NCBI GenBank assembly: GCA_036266975.1
Contig: DATAWZ010000046.1
Location: 1-64,000 of the forward strand
DNA from: DATAWZ01 sp036266975
GTDB taxonomy: Bacteria; Actinomycetota; Thermoleophilia; Solirubrobacterales; Solirubrobacteraceae
Length of the DNA: 64,000 nt
Direction: 5' to 3'
Under the pieces are notes generated by a model. It was not told the DNA's origin. It did no database searches and saw only the letters and a program-made list of their open reading frames with translations. A program made the position numbers and the translations under genes. This document shows positions 10,301 to 19,661 of the stretch, piece after piece; within the stretch, counting starts at the first letter, position 1, and every line of letters begins with the position of its first letter.

Positions 10301-10703
10301 GCGCCGCGAGGTGGCCGGCTTTCTCACCGGGAGCATCGATCTGGTCCTGCGCCAGGGGGCGCGCTACGCGATCGTCGACTACAAGACCAACTGGCTGGGC
10401 GGAGAGGGCGAGACGCTGAGCGCCTGGCACTACCGCCCCGCCGCCCTGGCCGCCGAGATGCAGCGCGCCCACTACGGGCTGCAGGCGCTGCTCTACGCGG
10501 TCGCGCTGCACCGCTACCTGCGCTGGCGCCAGCGCGGCTACGACCCCGCCCGGCACCTGGGCGGCGTGCACTACCTGTTCCTGCGCGGGATGCTCGGGCC
10601 GGACACGCCGAGCGTCGACGGCGCGCCGTGCGGCGTGCTCTCCTGGCATCCGTCCGCCGTCCTGGTGGGCGAGCTCAGCGACCTGCTCGGAGGGCACTCG
10701 TGA
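7390..10703 (+). CDS. recB: exodeoxyribonuclease V subunit beta (RecB), frameshifted near 10095
   Basis: Starts with GTG at 7390, overlapping the recC stop. RecB is the 3'-5' SF1A helicase and nuclease subunit. Visible motifs are Walker A ASAGTGKT (about residues 20-28), DEFQDTD (about 266-272), GDPKQAIYAFRG, and IHRSKGLEFPIVF. The reading frame is broken at about 10095: upstream VVDAL is in one frame and AAAISTPLGPGLDG continues in the -1 frame to 10703, as if one G had been lost from CTGGCC. The part after the break holds the nuclease motif (IDLV followed by IVDYKTN), so the unrepaired product of 1009 codons would be a helicase without nuclease. Repaired length is about 1104 residues. No slippery heptamer is seen, so assembly error or true mutation is likelier than programmed shifting. 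Confidence 0.9.
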
Positions 10704-10905
10704 GCCAGTTGCCCGTGTTGGGGGCACTATATGCCTCAAAGTCAACGAAGTTCGCCCCGCGCCGGTTACTCGCCTGCGCCACCGCACCTGAGCGTCGAGC
10801 TCGGGGAGTTGCCCTGGTTGATGGCGCCATGCGAGGGAAACTCGCCAGAGCTCGGCTGCCCGCACTGATGGCGCTGCACGGCGCAACGTCGCCAACGCTC
10901 GCCGG
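10704..10905. other. intergenic segment splitting recB from recD
   Basis: About 200 bp with no convincing gene. It contains a relatively AT-rich stretch around 10728-10755 that stands out from its surroundings. A 72-codon frame opens with a GTG that overlaps the recB stop and closes at 10918, but its translation has no recognisable motif. The bases at about 10723-10736, read on the minus strand, weakly resemble the GTGCCCCC-hairpin repeat described at 22287-22362. It may be a small insertion or the leader of recD. Confidence 0.3.
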
Positions 10906-12741
10906 ATGGCCGGCGTGAGCGCCGACGGACGCGACGTGGTCGGAGCGGTCGGAGCGACCGACGCCTTCGACGCGCGGCGGGCCCGGCACGCGCCGCCGCT
11001 GCTGCGCGAGTTCAACCAGGCCGGCGTGCTCGCGCCGGCCGACGTCCACGTCGCCCGGCGGCTGTGCGCGCTGGCGAAGGAGACCGACGAGCTCGTCGTC
11101 CTCGCCGGCGCGCTCGCCGTGCGCGGGCCGCGCCTGGGGCACGTGTGCGTGGACCTGGCCGCGATCCGCGAGCTCGCCGTCGTCGACGCCGAGGAGGACG
11201 TCGACCTCGACGCGCTGCCCTGGCCGCAGTGGGCGCCGTGGCGGGCGCGCCTGGCCGCGAGCCCGCTGATCGCCGACGGCGAGGACGGCCCCTCGCGCCC
11301 GCTGCGGCTGGTGGGCAGCGTGCTCTACCTCGACCGCTACTGGCGCGAGGAGCGCCGCCTGGCCGAGCTGCTGCGTGAGCGCTCGCGCGCGATGGAGCGC
11401 GATGTCGACGAGGAGCGTCTGGCCGACGGTCTCGAGCGCCTCTTCCCCGGCCAGACCGGCGAGCCGCAGGGGCAGGCCGCGGCCGCCGCGGTCCGCCGGC
11501 GCCTGGCGGTCATCGCCGGCGGCCCGGGCACCGGCAAGACCACGACCGTCGCGCGCATCGTCGCGCTGCTGCTCGAGCAGGGGATCGATCCGAGCCTCGT
11601 CGCGCTCGCCGCGCCGACCGGCCGGGCCGCCGCGCGGCTGCAGGAGGCGGTGAACGCGCAGGCCGACGCGCTGGCGGTGGCCGAGCCCGTGCGCGAGGCG
11701 CTGCGCGCGCTCGGCGCCGGGACCCTGCACCGCCTGCTCGGCTGGCGCCCGGACAGCCACAGCCGCTTCCGCCACGACGCCTCGACCCGGCTGCCGCACG
11801 ACGTCGTGATCGTCGACGAGACGTCGATGGTCTCGCTGTCGCTGATGACCCGGCTGCTCGAGGCCGTGCGGCCGCAGGCGCGGCTGATCCTGCTCGGCGA
11901 CCCGGGCCAGCTCACCTCGATCGAGGCCGGCGCGGTGCTCGGCGACATCGTCGCCCCCGCGCCGGCGGGGGTCGTCGTGCTCGATCGCGTGCACCGCTTC
12001 GGCGGCGCGATCGCGCGCCTGGCGCGCGCCGTGCGCGAGGGCGACGGCGAGGACGCCCTGCGGGCGCTCGCCGAGGCGCCCGACGAGGAGGTCCGCTGGA
12101 TCGACCTCTCCGGCGGGGACTCCGACGGGGCGCTCGCGCCGATCCGCGAGCCGACCGTGGCCGCCGCCCGCTCGATGACCCGCGCCGCGCGCGAGGGCGA
12201 CCCCCGCGCGGCGCTCGAGGCGCTCGCGAGCGTTCGCGTCCTGTGTGCCCACCGCCGCGGACCGCACGGGGTGAGCGCCTGGACGGCGCGAATCGAGCGC
12301 TGGCTGGCGGGCGAGATCGAGGGGTTCGCCGCCGGCGGGCGCTGGTACCCCGGCCGGCCCCTGCTCGTGACGGCCAACGACCACGGGCTGCGGCTCTACA
12401 ACGGCGACACCGGAGTCATCGTCGTCGGCGAGGCCGGCCGCCCGCTCGCCGCGTTCGCGCGGGCCGAGCAGCTCGTGCGAGTCAGCCCCGCCCGCCTGCA
12501 GGACGTCGAGACCGTGTACGCGATGACCGTCCACAAGAGCCAGGGCTCGCAGTTCGCGACGACCGTGGTCGTGCTCCCCGAGCCGGGCTCGCGCATCCTC
12601 ACCCGCGAGCTGCTCTACACGGCGATCACCCGCGCGCGCCGGCGGCTGATCCTCGCCGGGACCGAGGAGGCGCTGCTCGCCGCGATCTCCCGGCCGATCG
12701 CCCGCGCCTCGGGGCTGCGCGAGCGGCTGGCGGGATTCTGA
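10906..12741 (+). CDS. recD: exodeoxyribonuclease V subunit alpha (RecD)
   Basis: A 611-residue protein of normal RecD length; RecD is the 5'-3' SF1B helicase subunit of RecBCD. Walker A GGPGTGKTTTVARI is at residues 205-218, VIVDETSMV is motif II, LLGDPGQLTSIEAG is motif III, and the C-terminal UvrD-like segment carries TVHKSQGSQF and YTAITRARRRL. The ATG at 10906 is preferred; GTG at 10915 would shorten it by three residues. Unlike recC/recB it does not overlap the preceding gene. A degenerate copy of its 3' end lies at 24875-25122. Confidence 0.95.
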   Translation: MAGVSADGRDVVGAVGATDAFDARRARHAPPLLREFNQAGVLAPADVHVARRLCALAKETDELVVLAGALAVRGPRLGHVCVDLAAIRELAVVDAEEDVDLDALPWPQWAPWRARLAASPLIADGEDGPSRPLRLVGSVLYLDRYWREERRLAELLRERSRAMERDVDEERLADGLERLFPGQTGEPQGQAAAAAVRRRLAVIAGGPGTGKTTTVARIVALLLEQGIDPSLVALAAPTGRAAARLQEAVNAQADALAVAEPVREALRALGAGTLHRLLGWRPDSHSRFRHDASTRLPHDVVIVDETSMVSLSLMTRLLEAVRPQARLILLGDPGQLTSIEAGAVLGDIVAPAPAGVVVLDRVHRFGGAIARLARAVREGDGEDALRALAEAPDEEVRWIDLSGGDSDGALAPIREPTVAAARSMTRAAREGDPRAALEALASVRVLCAHRRGPHGVSAWTARIERWLAGEIEGFAAGGRWYPGRPLLVTANDHGLRLYNGDTGVIVVGEAGRPLAAFARAEQLVRVSPARLQDVETVYAMTVHKSQGSQFATTVVVLPEPGSRILTRELLYTAITRARRRLILAGTEEALLAAISRPIARASGLRERLAGF

Positions 12742-12780
12742 GGTGACGCGGCCCCGCCTCAGGTCGTGAGCTTTGCTCAT

Positions 12781-13188
12781 GCGTGCGTTCGAGCGACACG
12801 AGCTTCACGTCGACGACGGGCGCGCGCACCACCGACGGAGGGCCCGCCCCTCGTCGAGCTCCAGGTGCCCGACCGGGCCCCGACGACGTCGTCAGCGCCA
12901 CGCCGATGAGCGCGACCTGCGGCAGCGGCATCCACGGTCAGCGTCTACGCCGGGCACCGCGGCCCGGATCTGCCGATCGACGCGAGCTGCCCCCAGCGGC
13001 GCCTCATGACCTCGCTGTGCCGGGTCGGCGGCGGACGGGTGCGTCGCGTGCTCGCCATGGCCGAGCACGACGAGCTCGATCTCGCCGCGATCTTCACGCG
13101 CGAGCGGCCGCTGGCGGACCTCCTCGACGCGTACGAGGCGTGCGAGCACGGCAGGGACGGCGCGATCAAGATCGCCCTGCCGCCGTAG
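12781..13188 (+). pseudogene. remnant of a zinc-dependent alcohol dehydrogenase
   Basis: The last ORF (13006-13188) ends in a segment (LDLAAIFTRERPLADLLDAY then DGAIKIALPP) that reads like the C-terminus of medium-chain zinc alcohol dehydrogenases. Upstream, a different frame holds pieces like the family N-terminus: MRAFERHE near 12780 and APDDVV followed by ATCGSGIHG near 12880-12935, resembling the APDDV...CGSDLHG zinc-ligand region. The middle of about 270 residues is missing and the frames do not join. I read this as a gene with a large internal deletion and frameshifts. The N-terminal match is weaker than the C-terminal one. Confidence 0.5.
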
Positions 13189-13226
13189 GGCCCGAACCGG
13201 CGCCTCTCGCGCCGACCGAGCGGCCC

Positions 13227-14762
13227 TCACCGGGACGCCAGGTAGACGAGCCAGTCGCCGAACGCGCTGACGTCGGGCGCTCCCTCCAGGGCAACCCGCT
13301 CGCAGTGGAAGCCCACCACGGTCGACCCGTCGGCGAGCGTCACCGGCCCGAGCGCCATCGGCGCCGGCAGCTCGTCCAGCAGCGAGGCGAGCCCGGCGGC
13401 CGGCAGCCGCCACAGCTCGCCGGCGATCGACGCGCCCCCGTCGGCGACGCGCACCAGCCCCGGCTTGGGCGGCGCCGTCGCCAGCGCGTGCAGGCGGTAG
13501 CACGGCGCGGTCGAGCGTCGGCCGAGCAGCCGCGCCCCGCGCGCGAGGAGCTCACCGCACAGCGGCTGCCCGCTCCGGTGCGCCCCGACCACGAACAGCG
13601 CCACGCCCTCGCACGGCGCCGGGACCGACGACTCACCGAGCAGGCGGGCGGCGAGCGAGATCACAACCCAATCGTGGAAGGCGGGCGCGACGAGCTGGAC
13701 CCCGAACTGCCCGCCGTCGGCCTCGCCCGCAGGCACGGCGACCGCGCACTGCCCGAGCAGGTTGGTCGCGCTCGTGTAGCGGCCCAGGCGGGCGTTCACG
13801 CCCACCGGGTCGGCGGCGACCTCGGCGATCGTCGGCTGGAAGGGCACGGTCGGCATCATCAGCGCGTCGACGCCGGCCAGCGACGCGTCGACCTCGGCGG
13901 CCAGGCGCGCGAGGCGCGCGCGGTCGCGCGCGAACTCCCACCCCGCGACACCGCGCGCGGCCTCGATGATCGACCCCACCACCGGGTCGACCTCGGCGCG
14001 ATGCGCGGTCACGAACTCGCCGACGGCCGCATAGCGCTCGGCGACGAACGCCCCGCCGTAGAGTAGCTCGCCGGCCGCGAGCAGCGGCGCGGCGTCGACC
14101 TGCACGAGCCGCGCGCCGAGCCGCTCGCCGGCCGCCGCGAACGCGCGCCGCGCGTCCCGCGACAGCGGCGCGAGCGCCGTCGGGCCGGGCACCCCGACCA
14201 CCGGATCGCCGGCCGCCGCGAGCGGCGCGTCGACGGGCAGCGGGACGGCGATCAGCGCGAGCACCTCGGCTGCGCGCGCGACCGTGCGCGCGAACACGCT
14301 CACGCAGTCCAACGACTGGCACGCCGGCACGACCCCAGCGGTCGGCACCCGCCCGTAGGTCGGCTTGAGCCCGACGATCCCGGCGAACGCTGCCGGTACC
14401 CGCCCGGATCCCGCCGTGTCGGTCCCCAGCGCGGCGTCGACCTCGCCGCAGGCGACAACGACCGCGCTGCCCGAAGAGGAGCCGCCGGCCACGTAGGCGG
14501 GCCGGCGCACGTCGCGCACCACGCCGTAGGGCGAGCGCGTCCCCACCAGCCCGGTCGCGAACTGGTCCATGTTCGTCTTGCCGACGATCGCCGCCCCCGC
14601 CGCGCGCAGCCGCGCGACCACGTCGGCGTCGCGGGCCGGCGCGTACGCGAACGCCGGACACGCGGCGGTGGTGGGAAAGCCCGCGACGTCGATGTTGTCC
14701 TTGACCGCGACGGTGAGCCCCGGCCCCGCGGCCCGCTCGGAGCGGCTTATCCATGCGGTCAC
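13227..14762 (-). CDS. atzF: allophanate hydrolase
   Basis: A 511-residue amidase-signature enzyme that splits allophanate into ammonia and CO2. The Ser-cisSer-Lys triad is visible: K21 in VKDNIDV, the Ser cluster at 95-97 in GGSSSGS, and nucleophile S119 in GTDTAGSGR. The C-terminal domain (about 400-511) is the AtzF-specific domain, so this is a full-length allophanate hydrolase rather than a generic amidase. The GTG start at 14762 overlaps the stop of the carboxylase gene (GTGA); the extra upstream codons are shadow. It is the last gene of the operon. Confidence 0.93.
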   Translation of the reverse strand: MTAWISRSERAAGPGLTVAVKDNIDVAGFPTTAACPAFAYAPARDADVVARLRAAGAAIVGKTNMDQFATGLVGTRSPYGVVRDVRRPAYVAGGSSSGSAVVVACGEVDAALGTDTAGSGRVPAAFAGIVGLKPTYGRVPTAGVVPACQSLDCVSVFARTVARAAEVLALIAVPLPVDAPLAAAGDPVVGVPGPTALAPLSRDARRAFAAAGERLGARLVQVDAAPLLAAGELLYGGAFVAERYAAVGEFVTAHRAEVDPVVGSIIEAARGVAGWEFARDRARLARLAAEVDASLAGVDALMMPTVPFQPTIAEVAADPVGVNARLGRYTSATNLLGQCAVAVPAGEADGGQFGVQLVAPAFHDWVVISLAARLLGESSVPAPCEGVALFVVGAHRSGQPLCGELLARGARLLGRRSTAPCYRLHALATAPPKPGLVRVADGGASIAGELWRLPAAGLASLLDELPAPMALGPVTLADGSTVVGFHCERVALEGAPDVSAFGDWLVYLASR

Positions 14763-17700
14763 GGAGCGACGACGACGAGCGCGGCGCCCGAGTGCACCTG
14801 GTCTCCGGCGGCGACGAGCACCTGCAGCACCCGCCCGTCGATCGGCGACTCCAGGGCGGTCTCGGTCTTCATCGCCTCGAGCGTGAGCAGCCGCTCGCCG
14901 GCGCGCACCCGGTCGCCGGGGCTCACCTCCACGGTCCACACGCTCGCCGCCAGCGGCGCCGCGACGAGCGAGGCGTGCTCGGGCAGCTCGACGGTCGCCA
15001 GACCGGCCGCGACAACCGGCGGGGCGTCGCGGCCGAACTCCCCTGACGCCTCCCAGCGCGCCCGCTCCTGTGCGAACGCCGCCTGCTGCCCCGTGCGGAA
15101 CGCGTCGATCGACGAGCGCTCGGCCGCGACGAACGCGAGCTGCTCGGCGAGCGAGAAGCGCCCCTCATCGATCGGCACCACGAGCCGCCCGGCGGGCAGG
15201 TCGGCGCGCTGCTCGAGCAGCTCCTCGGCGCTCACCGGGTGCCAGCGGATCCGGTCGAACGGCCGCAGCAGCCACGGCACCTCGCGCCAGCGGTCCCACA
15301 CCTGGACGGTGCGGCCGACAAACTGATAGCCGCCCGGCCCCTCCATCCCGTAGATGCACAGGTAGGCGCCGCCGATCCCGACCGCGTTCTCGGGCGTCCA
15401 CGTGCGCGCCGGGTTGTACTTGGTGGTGACCAGCCGGTGGCGCGGATCGATCGGCGTGGCGACCGGCGCGCCGAGGTAGACGTCGCCGAGGCCCAGCACG
15501 AGGTACTCGGCGGCGAACACGATCTCGCGCACCGCCTGCACGTCGGGCAGCCCGTTGATTCGCCGGATGAACTCCAGGTTCCACGGGCACCACGGCGCGT
15601 CGGCGCGGACGCCGGCCATGTAGCGCGCGGTCGCCTCGCGGGTGGCCGGATCGTCCCACGAGAGCGGCAGGTGAACGACGCGGCTGGAGACGGTGAGCGC
15701 CTCGGTCGGCGGCAGCTCGCCGAGCAGCGTCCGCGCCATCGACATCGCCCCCGCCACCGTCAGCCGCGCCGGGTCGACGTGCACCTGCAGCGAGCGGATC
15801 CCCTCGGTGAGCTCGAGCACCCCCGAGACGCCCTCCCGCGAGATCTGCGCCGCGAGCGCGTGCGCGCGCATGCGCAGGCCGAGGTCGAGCACCATCGGGC
15901 CGAACTCGACCAGCAGGTTCTCGTCGCCGGATCGGCGGAAGGTCACGTCGCGCTCGCTGCCGAGCACCCCGCCGTCGCGCGGCCCAAGCGGCCGGAAGCG
16001 CACCCGGTCGCCGGGCCGCAGCTGCCCGAGCTTCCAGCGCTCGCCGGCCGTCACCGTCGCCGGGCAGACGAAGCCGCCGAGGCTCGGGCCGTCCGGCCCG
16101 AGCACGATCGGCGTGTCGCCGGTCATGTCGATCGCGCCGATCGCGTACGGCGTGTCGTGGATGTTCGACGGATGCAGCCCGGCCTCGCCGCCATCGGGCC
16201 GCGCCCAGCGGGGCCGCGGGCCGATCAGCCGCACTCCGGTGCGCGCGGAGTTGAAGTGCACCTCCCACGCGGTCCCGTACAGCTGCTCGACGTCCTGCTC
16301 GGTGAGGAACTCCGGGGCAGCCTGCGGTCCCTCGAGCACGCCGACCTCCCAGTCCGAGCTGATTGGGGGGCGCTGCGCGCGCCCGACCTCCCCGGCAGAG
16401 GGCGCGGTGGGTTCGTTCCCGGGGGCGATCACGTCCCCGGTCCGCAGGGCGCGGCCGCCGTGGCCGCCGAAGCCGCCGAGGGTGAACGTCGCCGCGCTGT
16501 CCAGGTAGCAGGGCACGTCGATCCCACCCGCGATCAGCAGGTAGGTGCGCAGCCCGGGCCCGGGAATCGCGCCGACGTCGAGCGTCGCGCCGGCCGGCAC
16601 GTCGATCGCCCGCCAGGCCTCCACCGGCACGCCGTCGAGGGTCGCCTGCGAGGCGGCTCCGGCAAGGCACACGCGCGCGGCGCGCGCGAAGCGCAGCCGC
16701 GGCCCGACCAGCGTGCACTCGAGGCCCGCGGCGCCCGGCGGGTTGCCGAGCAGGTCGTTGCCCAGGCGGAAGGAGCGGTCGTCCATCGGCCCGGACGGCG
16801 GGACGCCGACGTGCCAGTAGCCGAGCCGTCCGGGCCAGTCCTGGACCGTGGTCATCGTCCCCGGCTGGAGCACCTCGATGCGCGGCTGGTCGACCGTCAC
16901 GCGCTCGAGCGTGCTCGTGCAGTGCTCGGCAGCCCTCACGTCGGGGTCGGCGAGCGCGGCCCGCAGCAGGGCGAGGTTGGTGGCGATCCCGTCGATCCGC
17001 GTCTGCGCGAGGGCGCGCGCGAGCGCGGCGAGCGCCTGCTCCCGCGTGTCGCCGGTGGCGATCACCTTGGCCAGCAGCGGATCGTAGGCGCTGCTCACCT
17101 CGGTGCCGGTCGCCACCCAGCCGTCGACGCGCACGCCGCCGGGAAGCTCGGCGCGCGTGATCAGCCCGGCGCTGGGGCGGTGGCCGGCGCCCGGATCCTC
17201 GGCGTAGACGCGGGCTTGGACGGCGTGGCGGCTCGGGGCCGGGACGGGAGCGGCGAACATCGAGCGGTCGCCGCCAGCCAGGCGCAGCATCCAGCCCGCG
17301 AGGTCGACGCCGCAGGCCTCCTCGGTGACCGTGTGCTCGACCTGCAGCCGCGCGTTGACCTCCAGGAAGGCGACCTCGCCACCGTTGGGGTCGTAGAGGA
17401 ACTCGACGGTGCCCGCCGAGCGGTAGCGCGTCGCCGCGGTGAGCGTGCGCGCCGCACTGGCGAGCGCCTCGCGCACGCGCGCCGGGAGCGCCGGCGCCGG
17501 CGCCTCCTCGAGCACCTTCTGGTGGCGGCGCTGCAATGTGCAGTCGCGCTCGCCGAGCAGCAGCACCTCGCCCTCGCCGTCGCCGAACACCTGCACCTCG
17601 ACGTGCCGGGCGCGTGCGAGGAAGCGCTCGAGGAAGACCGCGCCCGAGCCGAAGCTCGCCTCGGCCAGGCGCGTCGTGCGCGCGTGCGCCTCGCGCAGCT

Positions 17701-18220
17701 CGTCCGGCGTGCGGCAGACGCTCATGCCGATCCCGCCGCCGCCGGCCGCCGCCTTGAGCATCACCGGGTAGCCGATCCGCGCGGCGGCGAGCAGCGCCGC
17801 GGGGGCGTCGGCCAGCAGCTCGCTGCCGGGCAGGCGCGGCAGGCCGAGCTCGGCAGCGAGCGCGCGCGCCGCGTCCTTGCGCCCGAACAGCTCGAGCTGC
17901 TCGGGGGTCGGGCCGACCCAGATCAGCCCCGCGTCCTGCACGGCGCGCGCGAACGCGGCGTCCTCGGAGAGCAGGCCGTAGCCGGGATGGAGCGCCTGCG
18001 CCCCGGTGCGCGCCGCCGCGTCCAGGAGCTTCTCGGCGCACAGGTACGACTCGCGCGCCGGCGCCGGGCCGAGGCGGACCGCCTCGTCGGCGAGCGCGAC
18101 GTGCGGGGCGCCGCGGTCGGCGTCGGAGAAGACGGCGACCGCCTGAAGGCCCAGCCGCTGCGCGGCGCGCACGAGCCGCACGGCGATCTCGCCGCGGTTG
18201 GCGACCAGGACACGCCTCAC
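14759..18220 (-). CDS. urea carboxylase / guanidine carboxylase
   Basis: A 1153-residue multidomain biotin enzyme. It has an N-terminal biotin carboxylase with ATP-grasp (MRRVLVANRGEIAVRLVRAA, MLKAAAGGGGIGM, EVNARLQVEHTVTEE; residues 1 to about 450), then the allophanate-hydrolase-subunit 2 and 1-like (KipA/KipI) carboxyltransferase region (about 470-1060), and a biotinyl domain with EAMKTE, where K1118 should be biotinylated. It carboxylates urea to allophanate, or guanidine to carboxyguanidine. Established work shows that many such enzymes next to two DUF1989 proteins are guanidine carboxylases, and that context is present here. The GTG start overlaps the upstream gene by GTGA. Confidence 0.93.
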   Translation of the reverse strand: MRRVLVANRGEIAVRLVRAAQRLGLQAVAVFSDADRGAPHVALADEAVRLGPAPARESYLCAEKLLDAAARTGAQALHPGYGLLSEDAAFARAVQDAGLIWVGPTPEQLELFGRKDAARALAAELGLPRLPGSELLADAPAALLAAARIGYPVMLKAAAGGGGIGMSVCRTPDELREAHARTTRLAEASFGSGAVFLERFLARARHVEVQVFGDGEGEVLLLGERDCTLQRRHQKVLEEAPAPALPARVREALASAARTLTAATRYRSAGTVEFLYDPNGGEVAFLEVNARLQVEHTVTEEACGVDLAGWMLRLAGGDRSMFAAPVPAPSRHAVQARVYAEDPGAGHRPSAGLITRAELPGGVRVDGWVATGTEVSSAYDPLLAKVIATGDTREQALAALARALAQTRIDGIATNLALLRAALADPDVRAAEHCTSTLERVTVDQPRIEVLQPGTMTTVQDWPGRLGYWHVGVPPSGPMDDRSFRLGNDLLGNPPGAAGLECTLVGPRLRFARAARVCLAGAASQATLDGVPVEAWRAIDVPAGATLDVGAIPGPGLRTYLLIAGGIDVPCYLDSAATFTLGGFGGHGGRALRTGDVIAPGNEPTAPSAGEVGRAQRPPISSDWEVGVLEGPQAAPEFLTEQDVEQLYGTAWEVHFNSARTGVRLIGPRPRWARPDGGEAGLHPSNIHDTPYAIGAIDMTGDTPIVLGPDGPSLGGFVCPATVTAGERWKLGQLRPGDRVRFRPLGPRDGGVLGSERDVTFRRSGDENLLVEFGPMVLDLGLRMRAHALAAQISREGVSGVLELTEGIRSLQVHVDPARLTVAGAMSMARTLLGELPPTEALTVSSRVVHLPLSWDDPATREATARYMAGVRADAPWCPWNLEFIRRINGLPDVQAVREIVFAAEYLVLGLGDVYLGAPVATPIDPRHRLVTTKYNPARTWTPENAVGIGGAYLCIYGMEGPGGYQFVGRTVQVWDRWREVPWLLRPFDRIRWHPVSAEELLEQRADLPAGRLVVPIDEGRFSLAEQLAFVAAERSSIDAFRTGQQAAFAQERARWEASGEFGRDAPPVVAAGLATVELPEHASLVAAPLAASVWTVEVSPGDRVRAGERLLTLEAMKTETALESPIDGRVLQVLVAAGDQVHSGAALVVVAP

Positions 18221-18831
18221 GCCCGGATGACCATCTGCACCGCCGTCGGGTCAAAGCCGTTGCACGGGTTGTTGATCTGCGGGCAGTTGGAGACGAGCAC
18301 GAGCACGTCCTCCTCGGCGCGCAGGCTCACCGACAGCCCGGGCGCCGAGCGCCCGTCGACGATCCCGAGCGTCCCGTCCTCGCTCACCGGGACGTTCATG
18401 AACCAGTTGATGTTGCTGACCAGATCGCGCTTGGACAACCCCCAGCGCATCCCCTCGCGCAGGAAGTTCTCCACGCACGCGTGCTGGTGGGCGGTGTGGT
18501 GCCCGTAGCGCACTGTGTTGGACTCGCGACTGCACGCGCCGCCGATCGTGTCGTGGTGGCCGACGTCGTCGGCGGTCACCGTCATCAGCGGTCGGCCCTC
18601 GCAGCTGCGCAGCACCGAGCCGATCGACAGGAAGATGCTGCCCTGGGCGACGATCGTGTCCGGCGCGCTGTAGCGCTCGGCGGTATCGCTCGCCAGGTAG
18701 GCGAGGAAGTCGACGGCCTGGTTGCCGTGCAGGTCGAGGATCGACAGCGTGTGCCCGGCGCGCACGATCGCGCTCCACGGCGCGCGCGGGGGGACGACCT
18801 CCTCGGCGATGACGACGTCGAGCGCACTCAC
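18217..18831 (-). CDS. urea amidolyase-associated protein UAAP2-type (DUF1989), candidate carboxyguanidine deiminase subunit
   Basis: A 204-residue DUF1989 protein. The conserved core includes LHGNQAVDFLAY, then HTAHQHACVENF, INWFMNVPV and the Cys-containing SNCPQINNPCNGFDPT, typical of the smaller urea-amidolyase-associated protein. In characterised guanidine pathways the two DUF1989 paralogues form a heteromeric carboxyguanidine deiminase that makes allophanate. His and Cys residues could bind metal. The GTG start overlaps the stop of the larger paralogue, and its own stop overlaps the carboxylase start, consistent with stoichiometric expression. Confidence 0.9.
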   Translation of the reverse strand: MSALDVVIAEEVVPPRAPWSAIVRAGHTLSILDLHGNQAVDFLAYLASDTAERYSAPDTIVAQGSIFLSIGSVLRSCEGRPLMTVTADDVGHHDTIGGACSRESNTVRYGHHTAHQHACVENFLREGMRWGLSKRDLVSNINWFMNVPVSEDGTLGIVDGRSAPGLSVSLRAEEDVLVLVSNCPQINNPCNGFDPTAVQMVIRA

Positions 18832-19661
18832 GGCCGCGCCCCGACCACGTCAGCGGTGTTCAGCAGCCCGCGCTCGAGCTCGGGCGTCGAGGACCACAGC
18901 GGATCCTCGGGAGACGTCGGGCGCCCGCGCCAGGCGAGCACCTCGAGCAGCCCGGTCACGTAGTCCGGCCGGGGGTCCAGCGGATGCGGGACGTTGGCGA
19001 GCAGCACGATCGCGTCCATCTCCAGCCGCAGCTCGACGCTCGCGCCGGGGGCGGGCGCCGCGGCGAACCGCAACGTCCCCGCGAGCGGGTCGACCCGCAC
19101 CGCCTTGAAGAACGAGATGCTCGGCGGGACGTCGCGGGGCCCGAGGCCGTGCTTGGCCGCCGCGAGCAGCAGCAGCTCACGGCCGGCCGGCGAGGGGCCG
19201 TGCGGCGACCCGTCGCCGTAGCGCTGCTCGTTGCGCACGCGGGTCGAGGTGCCGCACAGCGCGTCGTGACCGGTGTCCGTGTCGGCGACGATCGTGGCGA
19301 GAACGCGGCCCTGGTCGGAGAGCAGCGGATGGCCGGCGCCCAGGTAGGCCTGCCAGGGCACCTTGACCGTGTCGGCGACGTTGAGCCGCTCGTGGACGGC
19401 ATCGGCGCGGTGCAGCAGCACGTGCGCGCACGCCTCGCCCTCCACGTCGGTGAGCCGCAGCGTCGTACCGCGCGCGAGCACCTTGCTCGCGTAGCTGCCG
19501 CCCGGAATGGTCTCCGCCCAGGTGAGCGCCTCGCGCGCCACCCCGGCGGGCGGCGCCGGCCAGGCGCTCGCTGGCAGGGTCGGCATCCCGGGCACCGCCG
19601 CCCCCGCCTGCGCCCGCGCGTGAGCGCGCGCGCCGGCCGGGGTGTCTGTCCCGCCGGTCAT
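18828..19661 (-). CDS. urea amidolyase-associated protein UAAP1-type (DUF1989), candidate carboxyguanidine deiminase subunit
   Basis: A 277-residue DUF1989 protein, the larger member of the pair. After a flexible Ala/Pro-rich N-terminus of about 50 residues it shows the family core (ETIPGGSYASKVLARGTTLR, DVEGEACAHVLLHRAD, DVPPSISFFKAVRV). It probably partners the downstream DUF1989 protein. The ATG at 19661 overlaps the permease stop (ATGA). It has no signal peptide, so the product is cytoplasmic. The long, low-complexity N-terminus is less conserved and its exact start is less certain. Confidence 0.88.
   Translation of the reverse strand: MTGGTDTPAGARAHARAQAGAAVPGMPTLPASAWPAPPAGVAREALTWAETIPGGSYASKVLARGTTLRLTDVEGEACAHVLLHRADAVHERLNVADTVKVPWQAYLGAGHPLLSDQGRVLATIVADTDTGHDALCGTSTRVRNEQRYGDGSPHGPSPAGRELLLLAAAKHGLGPRDVPPSISFFKAVRVDPLAGTLRFAAAPAPGASVELRLEMDAIVLLANVPHPLDPRPDYVTGLLEVLAWRGRPTSPEDPLWSSTPELERGLLNTADVVGARP

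Noticed and set aside
10700..10918. 72-codon frame opening with a GTG that overlaps the recB stop
   Set aside because: The overlap is suggestive, but the translation has no motif, the composition is mixed, and it overlaps the recD start.
15165..18508. Open frames of about 1000 codons on both strands across the carboxylase
   Set aside because: They are alternate frames of the carboxylase gene and lack any recognisable domain.
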